This document shows positions 1-9,900 of a stretch of 64,000 nucleotides of DNA, one piece after another. The translations under genes were made by a program, and so were the position numbers. Origin of the DNA: Caulobacter sp. RHG1 (GTDB lineage: Bacteria > Pseudomonadota > Alphaproteobacteria > Caulobacterales > Caulobacteraceae); the NCBI RefSeq assembly GCF_013181195.1, contig NZ_SMZP01000006.1, positions 124,001 to 188,000 of the forward strand, in the 5' to 3' direction. The notes beneath the pieces were generated by a model. That model saw nothing but the letters and a program-made list of their open reading frames with translations. It made no database searches and had not been told where the DNA came from. Position 1 is the stretch's first letter. Each line of letters starts with the position of its first letter.

Positions 1-30
1 ATCTTTCCCGATCTTTTCAAGGACAGTGTG

Positions 31-153
31 ATGAAGACCCTGCTTCTGGTGGGCGCGATGCTGCTCGCCGCAATCACGGGCGTCGTGCGTGATCCCGCCG
101 GCCTCGCGCAACCCCATGCGCCCTGGGCGCGGATCGTCCACACGGTGCGATGA
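31..153 (+). CDS. Small hydrophobic protein or C-terminal tail of a gene starting outside the window
   Basis: A 40-residue reading frame begins at an ATG preceded by AAGGA with 7 nt spacing. The product starts with a positively charged end and a hydrophobic segment (about residues 3-19), then a short polar tail, so it could be a small membrane or exported protein. The frame is also open back to base 1, so it may instead be the last part of a longer gene. An intrinsic terminator follows 12 bases after the stop. I recognise no family. Confidence 0.35.
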   Translation: MKTLLLVGAMLLAAITGVVRDPAGLAQPHAPWARIVHTVR

Positions 154-165
154 GGGCCCTGAAGG

Positions 166-195
166 AAAGGCCTGGACTCGCCTCCGGGCCTTTTT
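166..195 (+). terminator. Rho-independent terminator
   Basis: AAAGGCC at 166-172 pairs with GGCCTTT at 187-193, followed by a T run. It ends the rightward transcript just before the convergent amidohydrolase gene, whose stop codon is at 196-198. Confidence 0.6.
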
Positions 196-1122
196 CTATT
201 TCAGCTCGGACAGGTCCATCGCCGCCAGGGCGCGGGTCAGGATCTGGGCGTCGGCCGTCAGCTTGGCCAGCCCCTGGGTCGGCGTCCGCGAGGCCTCGTC
301 CATGTAGAGCGAGCGGTTGATCTCGATCTGCAGCGCGTGGGTGCGTTTGGCCGGACGGCCGTAGTGCTCGGTGGTGTAGCCGCCGGCATAGGGCGCGTTG
401 CGGGCGACGCGGTAACCCATGGCTTCCAGCTCGCGCTCCACCAGGCCGGTCAGCTTGGGCGCGCAGGACGCGCCGAAGCGGTCGCCCAGCACGATGTCGC
501 AAGGTCCGCCCCCGCGCGCGCGTTGGCCGGCGGCGGCTGCCGCGGGCATCGAGTGCCAGTCGATCAGGATCGCCACGCCGTGCGCGCTGCGGGCGGCGGC
601 CAGCAGGCGGTCCAGGATGTCGTGATAGGGGCGGTGGCCCTGCTCGACCCGGTCGCGGGCCTCGTCGAAGGTCAGCTTGCGCGCGTAGATCGGGCGGCCC
701 TCGCCAGCCAGGCGGGGAATGGCGCCCAGGCCTGCCGCCACCCGGGCCGAGCGACCGCGGGCGTATTCCGGCAGGTCGCCTTCGAACATCGCCGGGTCCA
801 TCTCCCAGGGCTCGCGGTTGAGGTCGATATAGGCGCGGGCGAAGCGGGCGCGGATCAGCGCCGCGCCCAGCCTGGGGGCGGCGGCCACGATCCGGTCGAC
901 GAAGGAATCTTCCGAAGCCCGCAGCGCCTCGATCGGCAGGCGGGTCGCCGCGACCATGGGCTCGGGATAGACGTCGCCCGAATGCGGCGAGGCGAACACT
1001 AGCGGCGTGGGAGGCGGGGCGCCGGCCGGCGCGGCGCGCATGACCTCGAACGCCGGGCCGCCGAAGGTCTCCAGCAAGCCGGTCGTGGGCTCGTCCGTCG
1101 ATAGGGGCCGCCAAGCGCTCAT
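196..1122 (-). CDS. N-formylglutamate amidohydrolase family protein
   Basis: This family of zinc-type amidohydrolases includes HutG-like enzymes that release formate and glutamate from N-formylglutamate. Characteristic pieces are visible in order: FASPHSG near the N terminus, an acidic SEDSFVD segment, the YIDLNREPWEMDP block, and DWHSMP in the middle. These carry the likely metal and substrate residues. The ATG at 1120-1122 was preferred; an upstream TTG at 1164 would add 14 residues. No histidine-utilisation genes are adjacent, so a broader amidohydrolase role is possible. It stands alone, divergent from cpdR. Confidence 0.8.
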   Translation of the reverse strand: MSAWRPLSTDEPTTGLLETFGGPAFEVMRAAPAGAPPPTPLVFASPHSGDVYPEPMVAATRLPIEALRASEDSFVDRIVAAAPRLGAALIRARFARAYIDLNREPWEMDPAMFEGDLPEYARGRSARVAAGLGAIPRLAGEGRPIYARKLTFDEARDRVEQGHRPYHDILDRLLAAARSAHGVAILIDWHSMPAAAAAGQRARGGGPCDIVLGDRFGASCAPKLTGLVERELEAMGYRVARNAPYAGGYTTEHYGRPAKRTHALQIEINRSLYMDEASRTPTQGLAKLTADAQILTRALAAMDLSELK

Positions 1123-1297
1123 GGGCTGATAATCGAAGTGTCCTTGCGCCGGGTCAAACGACAATGCGCCACACTGTCCCCAGAGCGCGGCATCCGTCCA
1201 CAGATGGGATGGCGGGCGCGACGTTTAGGTTCATCCCCGATTTACGGACAACGCGCTAAGGTGGCTTTTCAAGTGACTTTCTCGGACACGTGACCTC

Positions 1298-1654
1298 ATG
1301 GCCCGCATCCTTCTCGCCGAAGACGATGATTCCCTCCGCGGCTTCCTGGCTCGGGCGCTGGAGCGCGCCGGCTTCGAAGTCCAGGCCTGCGCCGATGGCG
1401 AAGAAGCCGTGCAGCACCTGGAAGATCCCTGGGATCTCCTGCTGACCGACATCGTCATGCCCGGCATGGACGGCATCGAGGTGGCCCGTCAGGCGGCCGC
1501 GCGCGATCCGTCCTTGCGCATCATGTTCATCACGGGTTTCGCCGCCGTCGCCCTGTCGGCTCAGGACCGCGCGCCGGCTGGCGCCAAGGTGCTGTCCAAG
1601 CCCGTCCACCTGCGCGACCTGGTCGCCGAGGTGGAAAAAATGATGGCGGCCTAA
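1298..1654 (+). CDS. cpdR: Single-domain response regulator CpdR
   Basis: The 118-residue protein is a receiver domain with no output domain. The acidic pocket (EDDD, residues 8-11), the phospho-acceptor Asp51 in LLTDIVMPGMDG, the conserved Thr in FITGF and the switch Lys in LSKP are all present. In Caulobacter, unphosphorylated CpdR primes substrates for ClpXP and helps place ClpXP at the pole, controlling turnover of CtrA, PdeA and McpA; the CckA-ChpT relay phosphorylates it at Asp51. The length, the position of Asp51 and the Ala-Ala C terminus match the Caulobacter protein. The neighbouring tRNA-Val and downstream sapA/ompA2-like genes also fit its genomic setting. Confidence 0.9.
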   Translation: MARILLAEDDDSLRGFLARALERAGFEVQACADGEEAVQHLEDPWDLLLTDIVMPGMDGIEVARQAAARDPSLRIMFITGFAAVALSAQDRAPAGAKVLSKPVHLRDLVAEVEKMMAA

Positions 1655-1755
1655 AAAACTGATTTTGGCGGCTTGCGCACCGGCAAAGCCGCCGCTATAC
1701 CCCCACACCTTCCCGGCCGGGACGTCTTCTTGAAGGCGCTTCGGACCGCTTCGGC

Positions 1756-1830
1756 GGACGCGTAGCTCAGCGGGAGAGCACCTCGTTGACATCGAGGGGG
1801 TCACAGGTTCAATCCCTGTCGCGTCCACCA
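1756..1830 (+). tRNA. tRNA-Val (anticodon GAC)
   Basis: A full cloverleaf can be folded. The acceptor stem GGACGCG (1756-1762) pairs with CGCGTCC (1820-1826). The D arm is GCTC/GAGC, the anticodon stem CCTCG/CGAGG carries the loop TTGACAT with GAC at 1788-1790, and the T arm is ACAGG-TTCAATC-CCTGT. The discriminator A and an encoded CCA end the gene. The gene borders the island that follows. Confidence 0.95.
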
Positions 1831-1979
1831 TTCTCCCTTCTGAAAATTCAGCAGACTTGATCCTGCACCCGGTGCGGACGCATCCTGCGCCGTTCCCGAA
1901 GCGTCGTCGCTTCAATAAAATCTAAAGATGCATCTCTGACATAGATCCCCTTGGGTTGAATTGTGTCGGGAGAGCTTTG

Positions 1980-3509
1980 ATGTCCATTCAGGTCGACATG
2001 TTCGATGTGCAATTGGGCGCGGCGCTGCTGCTCCAGTTCAGGACCGAAGATGGCGTCGTGCGGGTCCTCGCCGATGGCGGCAACAAGAAGCACAAGGTCG
2101 GCAAGCGCCTGGACAAGGCGATGGCTGTGTTCAACGGCGGCGAGAAGCGGATCGACCTGATCGTCGGCACTCACTACGACGCCGATCATCTGGCCGGCTT
2201 GGTCGACGTCATCAAAGACGACGCCATCGAGATCGGCGAGGCCTGGCTGCCGCCGGTGGCCAACGATGTCGAGGCTACAACGGCGGAGGTACCGCCTTCG
2301 GACGATCCGTCGCTCACGCACCAGTTCATGGGTCCGGAAGGGCCGTCGGTTCTGAGGCGCTATCTGCGCCACAAGGCCATGATGTGCCGCATTGCGGCGC
2401 GCGGCTTCAGTGATAGGGACGCGGCCGAGCGTGCTTTCGAGGCTGCTGACGGCGAGGATGTCGTCGCGATCTCCAACCCGGAAGTCTTCTTCGGCGAGCA
2501 CCTGGCCGCCGCGCGCGCGGAGTTGCGGCCGTTTGAAGGGCTGGACCGGGAGAGAGCTCTTTCCGACCACGTGGTCGATGGCCACATCCATGATCCGGAT
2601 GAACCGATCGAACCGCATGGATGGCGAACTCGCCCGTTCACATTCGATGCCCTAGCGATCCTGAAAGACGGCGGGAAACCGGACTGGCTAGGGCTGTTGG
2701 CTGCGATCGTCCGAGAATCCGCGGCCAAGGATGCGCTGAACGCCAGATGGCTCAACCAGGTCTGCGTCGCGTTGAAGGATCGCCGGATCCCGGCTTTCTG
2801 CCATACGATCCCCGATGGCGTTCCCCAGGTCTTCTCCTGGGATGACGTCGCGAAAGCCTTTCGCCAGACGGCCATACCCAGGCCACGGACGCCCAACCTG
2901 ATGCTGCTGGGCCCCTCGGATGGACTGGTGGCCAAGTACCAGCACAGGCTGCCGGTCGGGAGCTTAAGGTGGGCGAGCCGTTTTGTGGCCGAGATCGTCA
3001 ACACGACGGCGAGCAACGAGCTAAGCTACGTCATCCGGTTCGATCACCAGGGGCAGCACATCCTCGTCGCGGGAGATGCGGGATGCGTGGACTTTGCGCC
3101 ATCCCCGGGAACGCCCTTCCATCCGAACCTGATCACCGCGCTCGACCGACTTAATGTCGTGCAGGTCGCGCATCACGGTGGAGCAAACGCTTATTTCTAT
3201 AACTGCCTGACGGCGTCGGGCTACCGGCAGGCGGCGGGCGGGAGCTATCTGCTGCTTTCCCACGAGGCCTCAAGCGCCAGTCGCCCGTCGCCAGCGTTCT
3301 CGAATTTCGTCAAGTCACTGGGGCCGCCTGCCCCCGACGTGAAGCTGCTGTTCACCGCCCAGCCATCCTTGGCGAACGTGAAGGACGTGTTGGGACGCTT
3401 TGCTCCCACTACCCCCGCGGACAGCAACACCAAGGGCGATGTCCGGCTAGAGTTCGACGCGGGAGGCTGGATGGTTTCGCGCCACCGTGTCGCCCCGCCA
3501 ATCCCTTGA
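1980..3509 (+). CDS. Orphan ComEC/Rec2-like metallo-beta-lactamase fold protein
   Basis: The product has about 509 residues. It carries the metal-binding signature THYDADHLAGL (about residues 64-74), the ComEC-style variant of HxHxDH, then HILVAGDAG and QVAHHGGAN near residues 360-405, which supply further ligands. There are no membrane segments, so it is a soluble hydrolase, unlike full ComEC, which has a channel domain. The ATG at 1980 has GGGAG about 8 nt upstream. Such stand-alone proteins are common in variable regions and some belong to defence or nucleotide-processing loci. No partner gene is adjacent here, so the substrate is unknown. It appears less GC-rich than its neighbours and follows a tRNA gene, which suggests acquisition by transfer. 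Confidence 0.75.
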   Translation: MSIQVDMFDVQLGAALLLQFRTEDGVVRVLADGGNKKHKVGKRLDKAMAVFNGGEKRIDLIVGTHYDADHLAGLVDVIKDDAIEIGEAWLPPVANDVEATTAEVPPSDDPSLTHQFMGPEGPSVLRRYLRHKAMMCRIAARGFSDRDAAERAFEAADGEDVVAISNPEVFFGEHLAAARAELRPFEGLDRERALSDHVVDGHIHDPDEPIEPHGWRTRPFTFDALAILKDGGKPDWLGLLAAIVRESAAKDALNARWLNQVCVALKDRRIPAFCHTIPDGVPQVFSWDDVAKAFRQTAIPRPRTPNLMLLGPSDGLVAKYQHRLPVGSLRWASRFVAEIVNTTASNELSYVIRFDHQGQHILVAGDAGCVDFAPSPGTPFHPNLITALDRLNVVQVAHHGGANAYFYNCLTASGYRQAAGGSYLLLSHEASSASRPSPAFSNFVKSLGPPAPDVKLLFTAQPSLANVKDVLGRFAPTTPADSNTKGDVRLEFDAGGWMVSRHRVAPPIP

Positions 3510-3511
3510 GT

Positions 3512-4888
3512 TTAGTCCCCCGACCGTTGCCGGATCGGTGCGCGCAAGGGGATCGAGAGCGAGGCTTCCAGGCCGGGGGCGCGGTCTTGCAGGCGGAGTT
3601 CGCTGAAGTGGGCGCGGGCCACGGCGGCGGCCAGGCTCAGGCCCAGGCCGTTGCCGGGCGTGTTGCGGCTCTGCTCCAGTCTTGAGAACCGGCGCAGGAC
3701 GAAGGCGTGCTTGTCCGGCGGGATGCCGGGACCGTCATCGGCGATCGACAGGAGGGCGTGGCTGGCCGTGGCGCCGAGCGACACCGTGATCGTGCTGCCC
3801 GGCGGCGTGTGGCGCGCGGCGTTCTCGATCAGATTGACGATCAGCTGGGAGAGCAGGTGCTTGTCGCCGTCCAGCATCACTCCGGGGGCGATGTCGGCGA
3901 CCATCCGGTAGCCGTCGGCCTCGACGTCGGGCCGCAGGGCGTCGATGCAGCGCTCGGCCACCTCCGACAGGTTCGTCGCCTGGAACGCGGTGCGGATCTG
4001 GAAGGTCTCGATCTCAGAGATCCGCAGCAGGGCCGCGAACAGGTCCAGCAGGTCCTCGGCGTGGTTGGAGGCGCGGGTCAGGGCGTTGCGAGCCTGCTCG
4101 GCGTCCAGGTCCTGGCGCAGGGCTGCATCCAGCACGTTGCGCAGCCGGGCCAAGGGCGTGCGCATGTCGTGGGCGATGTCGCTGGACACCTGCTGCAGGT
4201 TCTCCAGCAGCGCCTCGTTGCGGTCCAGCATCCGGTTGAGGGTGGCGGCCATGTCGTCGAACTCGTTGGAGGTCGGATCGCGTGGCACCCGCCGGGCCAG
4301 GTCGCCGTCGATGATCGCCTCGGCCGCCGCGTTGATCCGGGCCAGGCGCCGGCGGGTCACCGAGCCCAGCAGCCAGGCGCTGCCGACCCCGGCGATCAGC
4401 ATCAGCGAAAAGGCCGCGGCGAACACGCCGAGGATCGCCAGGTCGATTTCGCCGATCGGCGCGCGGTCGGCGGCCACGACCAGGCGGGCGCCTTCCGGCA
4501 GCACGGTCGTCAGGGCCTGCGAGGTGCGCTGCTCGCCGTTCGGCTGCTCGGAATGCAGGAACTCCAGCCAGCCCGGCTGGGGCGTCCTGGCGCGCAGCGC
4601 GCCGGCCAGGCGCCGGCCCTGGGCGTCGTCCAGGATGTAGCCCATGCCGTCGCCACGCGCCGCCGCCTCGCGCTGGGCGATCCCGGCCGCCAGGGCGTCC
4701 AGGCCACCCTGGCTATGCAGCGTCAGCAGCCCCTTGGTCTCGACGGCGATCCGATGGTCAAGTTGCTGCTCGAGCGCCTCGTGCGAGACGGTGTAGACGA
4801 CGAAGCCCAGCAGGATCGTGGTGACCGCCAGGACGATCGCCACCAGGACGACGAGGCCGGAGGTCGAGCGGGGAAGGGCGCGGATCAT
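3512..4888 (-). CDS. Sensor histidine kinase of the metal-efflux operon
   Basis: This 458-residue membrane kinase has TM segments near residues 11-33 and 152-175 enclosing a periplasmic sensor of about 120 residues. A HAMP linker follows, then the dimerisation domain with His240 in SSDIAHDMRTPLARL, and an ATPase domain with N, G1 and G2 boxes (LIENAARH, DDGPGI, GNGLGLS). Its start overlaps the regulator stop as ATGA, so the two are translationally coupled. As the last gene of a heavy-metal RND operon it probably senses periplasmic metal, although no obvious Cys or His cluster was seen in the sensor. Its stop lies 2 nt from that of the convergent metallo-beta-lactamase gene. Confidence 0.88.
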   Translation of the reverse strand: MIRALPRSTSGLVVLVAIVLAVTTILLGFVVYTVSHEALEQQLDHRIAVETKGLLTLHSQGGLDALAAGIAQREAAARGDGMGYILDDAQGRRLAGALRARTPQPGWLEFLHSEQPNGEQRTSQALTTVLPEGARLVVAADRAPIGEIDLAILGVFAAAFSLMLIAGVGSAWLLGSVTRRRLARINAAAEAIIDGDLARRVPRDPTSNEFDDMAATLNRMLDRNEALLENLQQVSSDIAHDMRTPLARLRNVLDAALRQDLDAEQARNALTRASNHAEDLLDLFAALLRISEIETFQIRTAFQATNLSEVAERCIDALRPDVEADGYRMVADIAPGVMLDGDKHLLSQLIVNLIENAARHTPPGSTITVSLGATASHALLSIADDGPGIPPDKHAFVLRRFSRLEQSRNTPGNGLGLSLAAAVARAHFSELRLQDRAPGLEASLSIPLRAPIRQRSGD

Positions 4889-5559
4889 TCGCTGCGGATC
4901 ATGTAGCCCGAGCCGCGCACCGTGATGATCGCGTCCTCCTCGAAGCCGGCGTTCAGCTTGGCGCGCAGCCGGCTGATGTGGGTCTCGACGATGTTGGTGC
5001 GGGGATCGAAATCAAAGTCCCACACCTGCTCCAGAAGCATGGTGCGGGTCATGACGCGATGGGCGTTGCGCATCAGCGCTTCCAGCATGGTGAACTCGCG
5101 CGGTTGCAGGTCCAGCCGCCGGCCGCCGCGTCGGGCGATGCGCTTCTGGAGATCCAGCTCCAGGTCCATGACGTTGAGGCTCCGCTCGGTCTCCGGCGGG
5201 GTGGGGCGACGGGCGATGACGTTCAGGCGCGCGTGCAGTTCGGAGAAGGCGAACGGCTTGATCAGATAGTCGTCCGCCCCGTTCTCCAGCGCCTCGACGC
5301 GATCGACGATGCGGCTGACGGCCGTCAGCATCAGGGCCGGGGTCCGCACCCCGCCGGCCCGCAACATCTTCAGCACCGACAAGCCGTCCAGGCCCGGCAG
5401 CATGCGGTCCAGCACCATGACGTCGAAGGTCTCGCTGGTCGCCAGGAACAGGGCGTCGTTGCCCGAGGCGGCCCGCGAGACGACGTGACCGACCTCGCGC
5501 AGGCCCTGGGTCAGGAAGCCGGCGGTCTCTTCGTCGTCTTCTGCGATGAGGATCTTCAT
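4885..5559 (-). CDS. OmpR/PhoB-family response regulator of the metal-efflux operon
   Basis: The 224-residue protein has a receiver domain with the EDD pocket, Asp51 as phospho-acceptor (VLDRMLPG) and Lys in KPFAF. A winged-helix DNA-binding domain follows, with LDLQPREFTMLEALM and the recognition region NIVETHISRLRAKL. It is the fourth gene of the operon, starting 9 nt after the outer-membrane factor gene, and the kinase gene overlaps its stop. It probably controls the operon in response to metal. It closely resembles the regulator at 17533-18210 across its whole length, so the two TCSs look paralogous. Confidence 0.88.
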   Translation of the reverse strand: MKILIAEDDEETAGFLTQGLREVGHVVSRAASGNDALFLATSETFDVMVLDRMLPGLDGLSVLKMLRAGGVRTPALMLTAVSRIVDRVEALENGADDYLIKPFAFSELHARLNVIARRPTPPETERSLNVMDLELDLQKRIARRGGRRLDLQPREFTMLEALMRNAHRVMTRTMLLEQVWDFDFDPRTNIVETHISRLRAKLNAGFEEDAIITVRGSGYMIRSE

Positions 5560-5568
5560 GGGGCTAAT

Positions 5569-6963
5569 CTAGCGATCGGACGCGCCGACGCCATCCGGCA
5601 CGGCTTCCCAGCCGCCGCCCAAGGCGCGGAATACGGCGAGCTGTGCGCGGGCGACGCCAGCCTCGGCGGCCAGGGCCTGGGTCGCAGCGGCGTTACGGGT
5701 GCGCTCGGCGTCGACCACGACCAGATAGTTGTCGGCGCCCAGTCGCTGGCGGGCCTGGGCGCGGCGGGCGGCGTCGGCGCTGGATCGCGCGGCGGCCGTC
5801 AGGGTTTCCCGGCGCGCGGCGCGGGCCTGATAGTCCGACAGGGCCGTCTCGACCTCTTCCAGCGCGCGCAGCACGACCCGCTCCCAGCCGGCCGCGGCGG
5901 CTTGGCGCGCGCCGTCGGCGGCGCCGATCCGGGCGCGGATGGCGGCCTGGTTGGGGAAGGCCCAGGTGATCAGCGGCGTCAGGAAGGCGTCGCTCCCGCC
6001 GCCGATCAGGCCGACCGAACCGCCTAGCTGAATGCGTGGATAGAGATCGGCGCGGGCGACGCCGACCCTGGCGGCCGCTCCGGCCAGCCGGCGTTCGGCC
6101 TCGCGAATGTCGGGACGCCGCGCCAGCAGGGCTGCGCCGTCGCCGACCGGGAACGGCGACGCGATGTGGGGGATGGCCGCGCAGGACGCGTCGAAGCCGG
6201 CGGTCGAAGCGGGCGGCAGGCCCTGCAAGGTCGCCAGGCGGAAGAGCGCGCGGCGGCGGTCGGCCTCCAGGTCCGGGATGGCGGCGGCGGCCTGGTCGCG
6301 CAGGGTGGCGGCCTGGGCGCGCTCCAGCGGCGACACCTCGCCGGCCTTGAGCTGTTCCTCGACCAGGGCGAAGGCGTTCTGCTGCGTCGCCGCCAGTTCG
6401 CGGGCGAGGGCGAGACTAGTGTTGGCGACACAAAGGTCGAGATAGGCTCCGACCGTATCGGCCGCGACCGTGACGGCGGCCGCGTCGCGGGCGGCCTGGG
6501 CGGCTTGCGCATCCGCGTCGGCGGCAAGGGCGGCCTGGCGCAGACGGCCGAACAGATCGATCTCGAACGCCACGGTCGCGCCCAGCTCGTAGCTGGTCTT
6601 GGGCACGGCGGAGGTGCTGGGCTGGCGGCCGGCGCGCTGGGGGCCGACGCCGCTCTCCAGGATCGTGGAAGGCAGACGCGCGGCGTCGGCCTGGCGGGCC
6701 GCGGCGCGGGCGGCTTCCAGATTGGCCAGAGCGACCCGGAGATCGAGATTGGCAGCCAGGGCGCGCTGCACATGGGCGTCCAGCGTCGGGTCATCGAACA
6801 GCCGCCACCATTGCTGCGGCGGCGCGCCGGGAAGAGCGCCGGCGCCTTGGGTCCCGACGAACGGCGCAAGGGCGGCGGCCGGCGGGGCGAGGGAGGGCGT
6901 CGGCGCAGTGGCGCAGGCCGTCAGCAGGGCCGACGCCGCCAGGAGGGAGAGCGAGCGCCTCAT
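5569..6963 (-). CDS. Outer-membrane efflux lipoprotein (NodT/OprM type)
   Basis: The 464-residue protein begins with a lipoprotein signal (SALLTACA, Cys at about residue 19) and has the two tandem outer-membrane efflux repeats of the TolC superfamily, including NLDLRVALANLEAARA, ELGATVAFEIDLFGRLR and RPDIREAERRLAGAAARVGVARADLYPRI. It would form the outer-membrane channel of the tripartite metal pump. Its ATG overlaps the stop of the RND gene as ATGA, so synthesis is coupled to the pump. The upstream-extended reading frame is a shadow of the RND gene. Confidence 0.88.
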   Translation of the reverse strand: MRRSLSLLAASALLTACATAPTPSLAPPAAALAPFVGTQGAGALPGAPPQQWWRLFDDPTLDAHVQRALAANLDLRVALANLEAARAAARQADAARLPSTILESGVGPQRAGRQPSTSAVPKTSYELGATVAFEIDLFGRLRQAALAADADAQAAQAARDAAAVTVAADTVGAYLDLCVANTSLALARELAATQQNAFALVEEQLKAGEVSPLERAQAATLRDQAAAAIPDLEADRRRALFRLATLQGLPPASTAGFDASCAAIPHIASPFPVGDGAALLARRPDIREAERRLAGAAARVGVARADLYPRIQLGGSVGLIGGGSDAFLTPLITWAFPNQAAIRARIGAADGARQAAAAGWERVVLRALEEVETALSDYQARAARRETLTAAARSSADAARRAQARQRLGADNYLVVVDAERTRNAAATQALAAEAGVARAQLAVFRALGGGWEAVPDGVGASDR

Positions 6964-9900
6964 CGGGCCAGGCCTTTCGGTTCGGGAGCGCGGCCGAAGC
7001 GGCCGTACAGGGTCGGCATGAGCAAGAGATTCAGCAGGGTCGAGCTGACCAGGCCGCCCAGGATGACCAGCGCCATCGGGTGCTCGATCTCGTGGCCGGG
7101 CTTGTCGCCGTTGATCACCAGGGGCAGCAGGGCCAGGGCGGCGCAGGCGGCGGTCATCAGGATCGGGGCCAGCCGCTCCTCGGCCCCGCGCAGGATCAGG
7201 CCTGGGCCGAAGGTCTCGCCTTCGTGCCGCTCCAGGTGCTGGAAGTGGCTCAGCATCATGATGCCGTTGCGGGCCGAGATGCCCAGCACGGTGACGAAGC
7301 CGACGACCGAGCCTAGGGACATGGTTCCGCCCGACAGCAGCACGGCGATCACCCCGCCCAGCAGGGCGAACGGCAGGCTGACGGCGACCAGGGCGGTGAT
7401 CCGCAGGGAGCGGAACTCCAGCCAGACCAGCAGCAGCACGCCGACAAAGCACAGGGCGCCCAGCATCGACAGCCGCTGCGACGAGGCCTGGCGCTCGGCG
7501 TATTCGCCCAGCACCTCGGGGTGGTAGCCCTGGGCGAAGCGCACGCCTGCGACCTTGGCCTCGACGGCGCGGGCCACGGTCCCGAGGTCGCTACCAGCGA
7601 CGTTCAGGGTCACGTCGATCCGGCGTGAGCCGTTCTCGCGCTTGATCTCGTTGGCGGCCGGGGCGACCTGCACCCGCGCCACTTCCGACAGTCGGACCTG
7701 GGCGCCAAGCGGGGTGGTGATCTGCAGGTCGCCGATCGCATGCAGGTCGCCGCGCACGGCCGGGACGCCCCAGACGGTGACGTCGTTGCTGACCTGATCG
7801 CGATAGACCTCGCCGACCTTGGTTCCGGCGATCACCGTGCTGACGGCGCGGCGGACCTCGCCGGGCGTCAGGCCGTAGGCGGCCAGGGCCTCGGGCCGGG
7901 GTTGGATCTGGATCTGCGGGATCAGGGTCTGCTGCTCGACCTTCAGCTCGGTGACGCCCGGCACGCCGGCCAGGGCGGCGCGGACGGTCTCGGCGGTGTT
8001 GCGCAGACCCTCGACCTCGGGCCCGTAGATCCGGACCACGATGCTGGCGCCGGCGCCGGTCAGCACCTCCTTGATGCGTTCGCGCAGATAGGTCAGCACG
8101 TCGCGATAGAGGCCGGGATAGCCGTCGATGACTTCCTGGATCTTGGCGACGCTGGCGTCGTAGTCGGCCTTCTCGTCCAGGCTGACCCACAGCTCGGTGA
8201 AGTGTGGGCCATAGACCTCGTCGCCGCCCTCGGCGCGGCCGATGTGGGCGCCGAAGTTGCGGACGCCGGGGATGGAGCGCAGCTCACGCGAGGCCTGGAT
8301 CGTCACGCGGTCCATGGCGTCGATCGAGGTGCCCGGTTTCTCGACGAAATGCATCAGGAAGTCGGTCTCGCGGAAGTTCGGCAGGAACTGGTCCTTGGTG
8401 AACAGCGAACCGACGCCGGCCAGGGCCAGGCCGCCGATGATGATCCCGACCGCCAGGCGCGGGCGGTGCAGGACGCTGGGCAGGAAGGCGCGGTAGCGAG
8501 CCTTCAGGCCTTGCACGAATTTCGGCTCCTTGGCGTGGCCGGCGGCCTTGGGCAGCAGGAACAGGCAGAGGGCCGGCGTCACGGTCAGGGCGACCAGCAG
8601 CGAGGTTCCGATGGCCAGGATGTAGGCGGTGGCCAGCGGGCGGAAGAAGGAACCCGATACGCCTTCCAGGAAGAAGATCGGCAGGAACACCAGCATCACG
8701 ATCAGGCTGGCGAATACCACCGCGCTGCGCACCTCCAGCGAGGCCTGCAGCACCACCTGCAACGGCGGCGCGGGGTTGTCCAAGGCGCGGTTCAGGCGCA
8801 GGCGGCGGCCGATGTTCTCGACGTCGATGATGGCGTCGTCGACGATCTCGCCCAAGGCGATGACCAGGCCGGCGATGACCATGGTGTTGATGCTGGCGCC
8901 GCTCCACGACAGCACCAGGGCCGCGCCCAGCAGCGACAGCGGGATGGCTGTCAGGCTGATGGTCGCCGAGCGCCAGTCGCGGGTGAAGGCGATCAGCACG
9001 ATGGCCACCAGGGCGCAGCCCAGCCACAGGGCGTTGGTCAGGTTGCCGATCGAGCGTTCGATGAAGGTGGCGGGACGAAAGATGGTCGAGTCGATTTCGA
9101 CGCCGGTCAGGCCGGGCTTCAGCTCGGCCAGCGCCGCCTCGATGCCGCGCGTGACCTCCAGCGTGTTGCCGCCCTGCTGCTTCTCGACGATCAGCAGCAG
9201 GCCCGGGCCGTCATTGATGATGGCGCTGCCGATCGGGGCGGCGTGGCCGCGCACCACCTCGGCGACGTCGCCCAGCCGGACGGGAGCGCCGCCGGACAGT
9301 TTGATCACCGTGCGGGCCAGGTCCTCGGCGGTAACGGCGGGAGCCAGGTGGCGGACGGCCAGGCGCTGGTTGGGCGTGTCGACGAAACCGCCGCCGCCGA
9401 CCACCGCCGCGTCGCCGGCGGCGCGCTGCACCTCGGCCAGGGTGACGCCGGCGGCGTTCAGGCGGGCCGGATCGACCAGCACCTGCAGCTGCGGATCTCG
9501 CTGGCCCCAGACGGCGACATTGGCGACGCCGGGCACGGCCATCAGGCGCGGTTTCATGGTCCAGCGCACCAGTTCCGACAGGGCCATCTGGTCCATGGTC
9601 TTGGACGACAGGCCGATCTTCATCGCCCGGCTGGTCGCCGACAGCGGCGGCAACATGACCGGCGGCCGGACGCTGGTCGGCAGGCGCGGCGCGATCATCG
9701 CCACCCGCTCCTGGACCAGCTGGCGGGCGCGCACGACGTCGGTGCCTTCCTTGAAGATCAGCACGACCGACGACAGGCCCAGCACCGACTTCGAGCGCAG
9801 GGTCGCAAGGCCCGGCACACCGTTGACGGCGGCCTCCAGCGGTACGGTCACCAGGTTCTCGACCTCTTCGGTCGAGAGGCCCGGGCCCTCGGTCTGCACC

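Noticed and set aside
1831..1979. Duplicated tRNA end (att site) marking an integrated element
   Set aside because: No copy of the tRNA 3' sequence was seen at the far side of the island, so integration at the tRNA is unproven.
3707..4906. Long open frame opposite the sensor kinase gene (and many similar ones, e.g. 7740-9938, 11237-13573, 13650-15974, 23982-26669)
   Set aside because: These are mirror frames of high-GC coding regions, rich in Gly, Ala, Arg, Asp and Gln with no domain, while the opposite strand encodes a clear protein.
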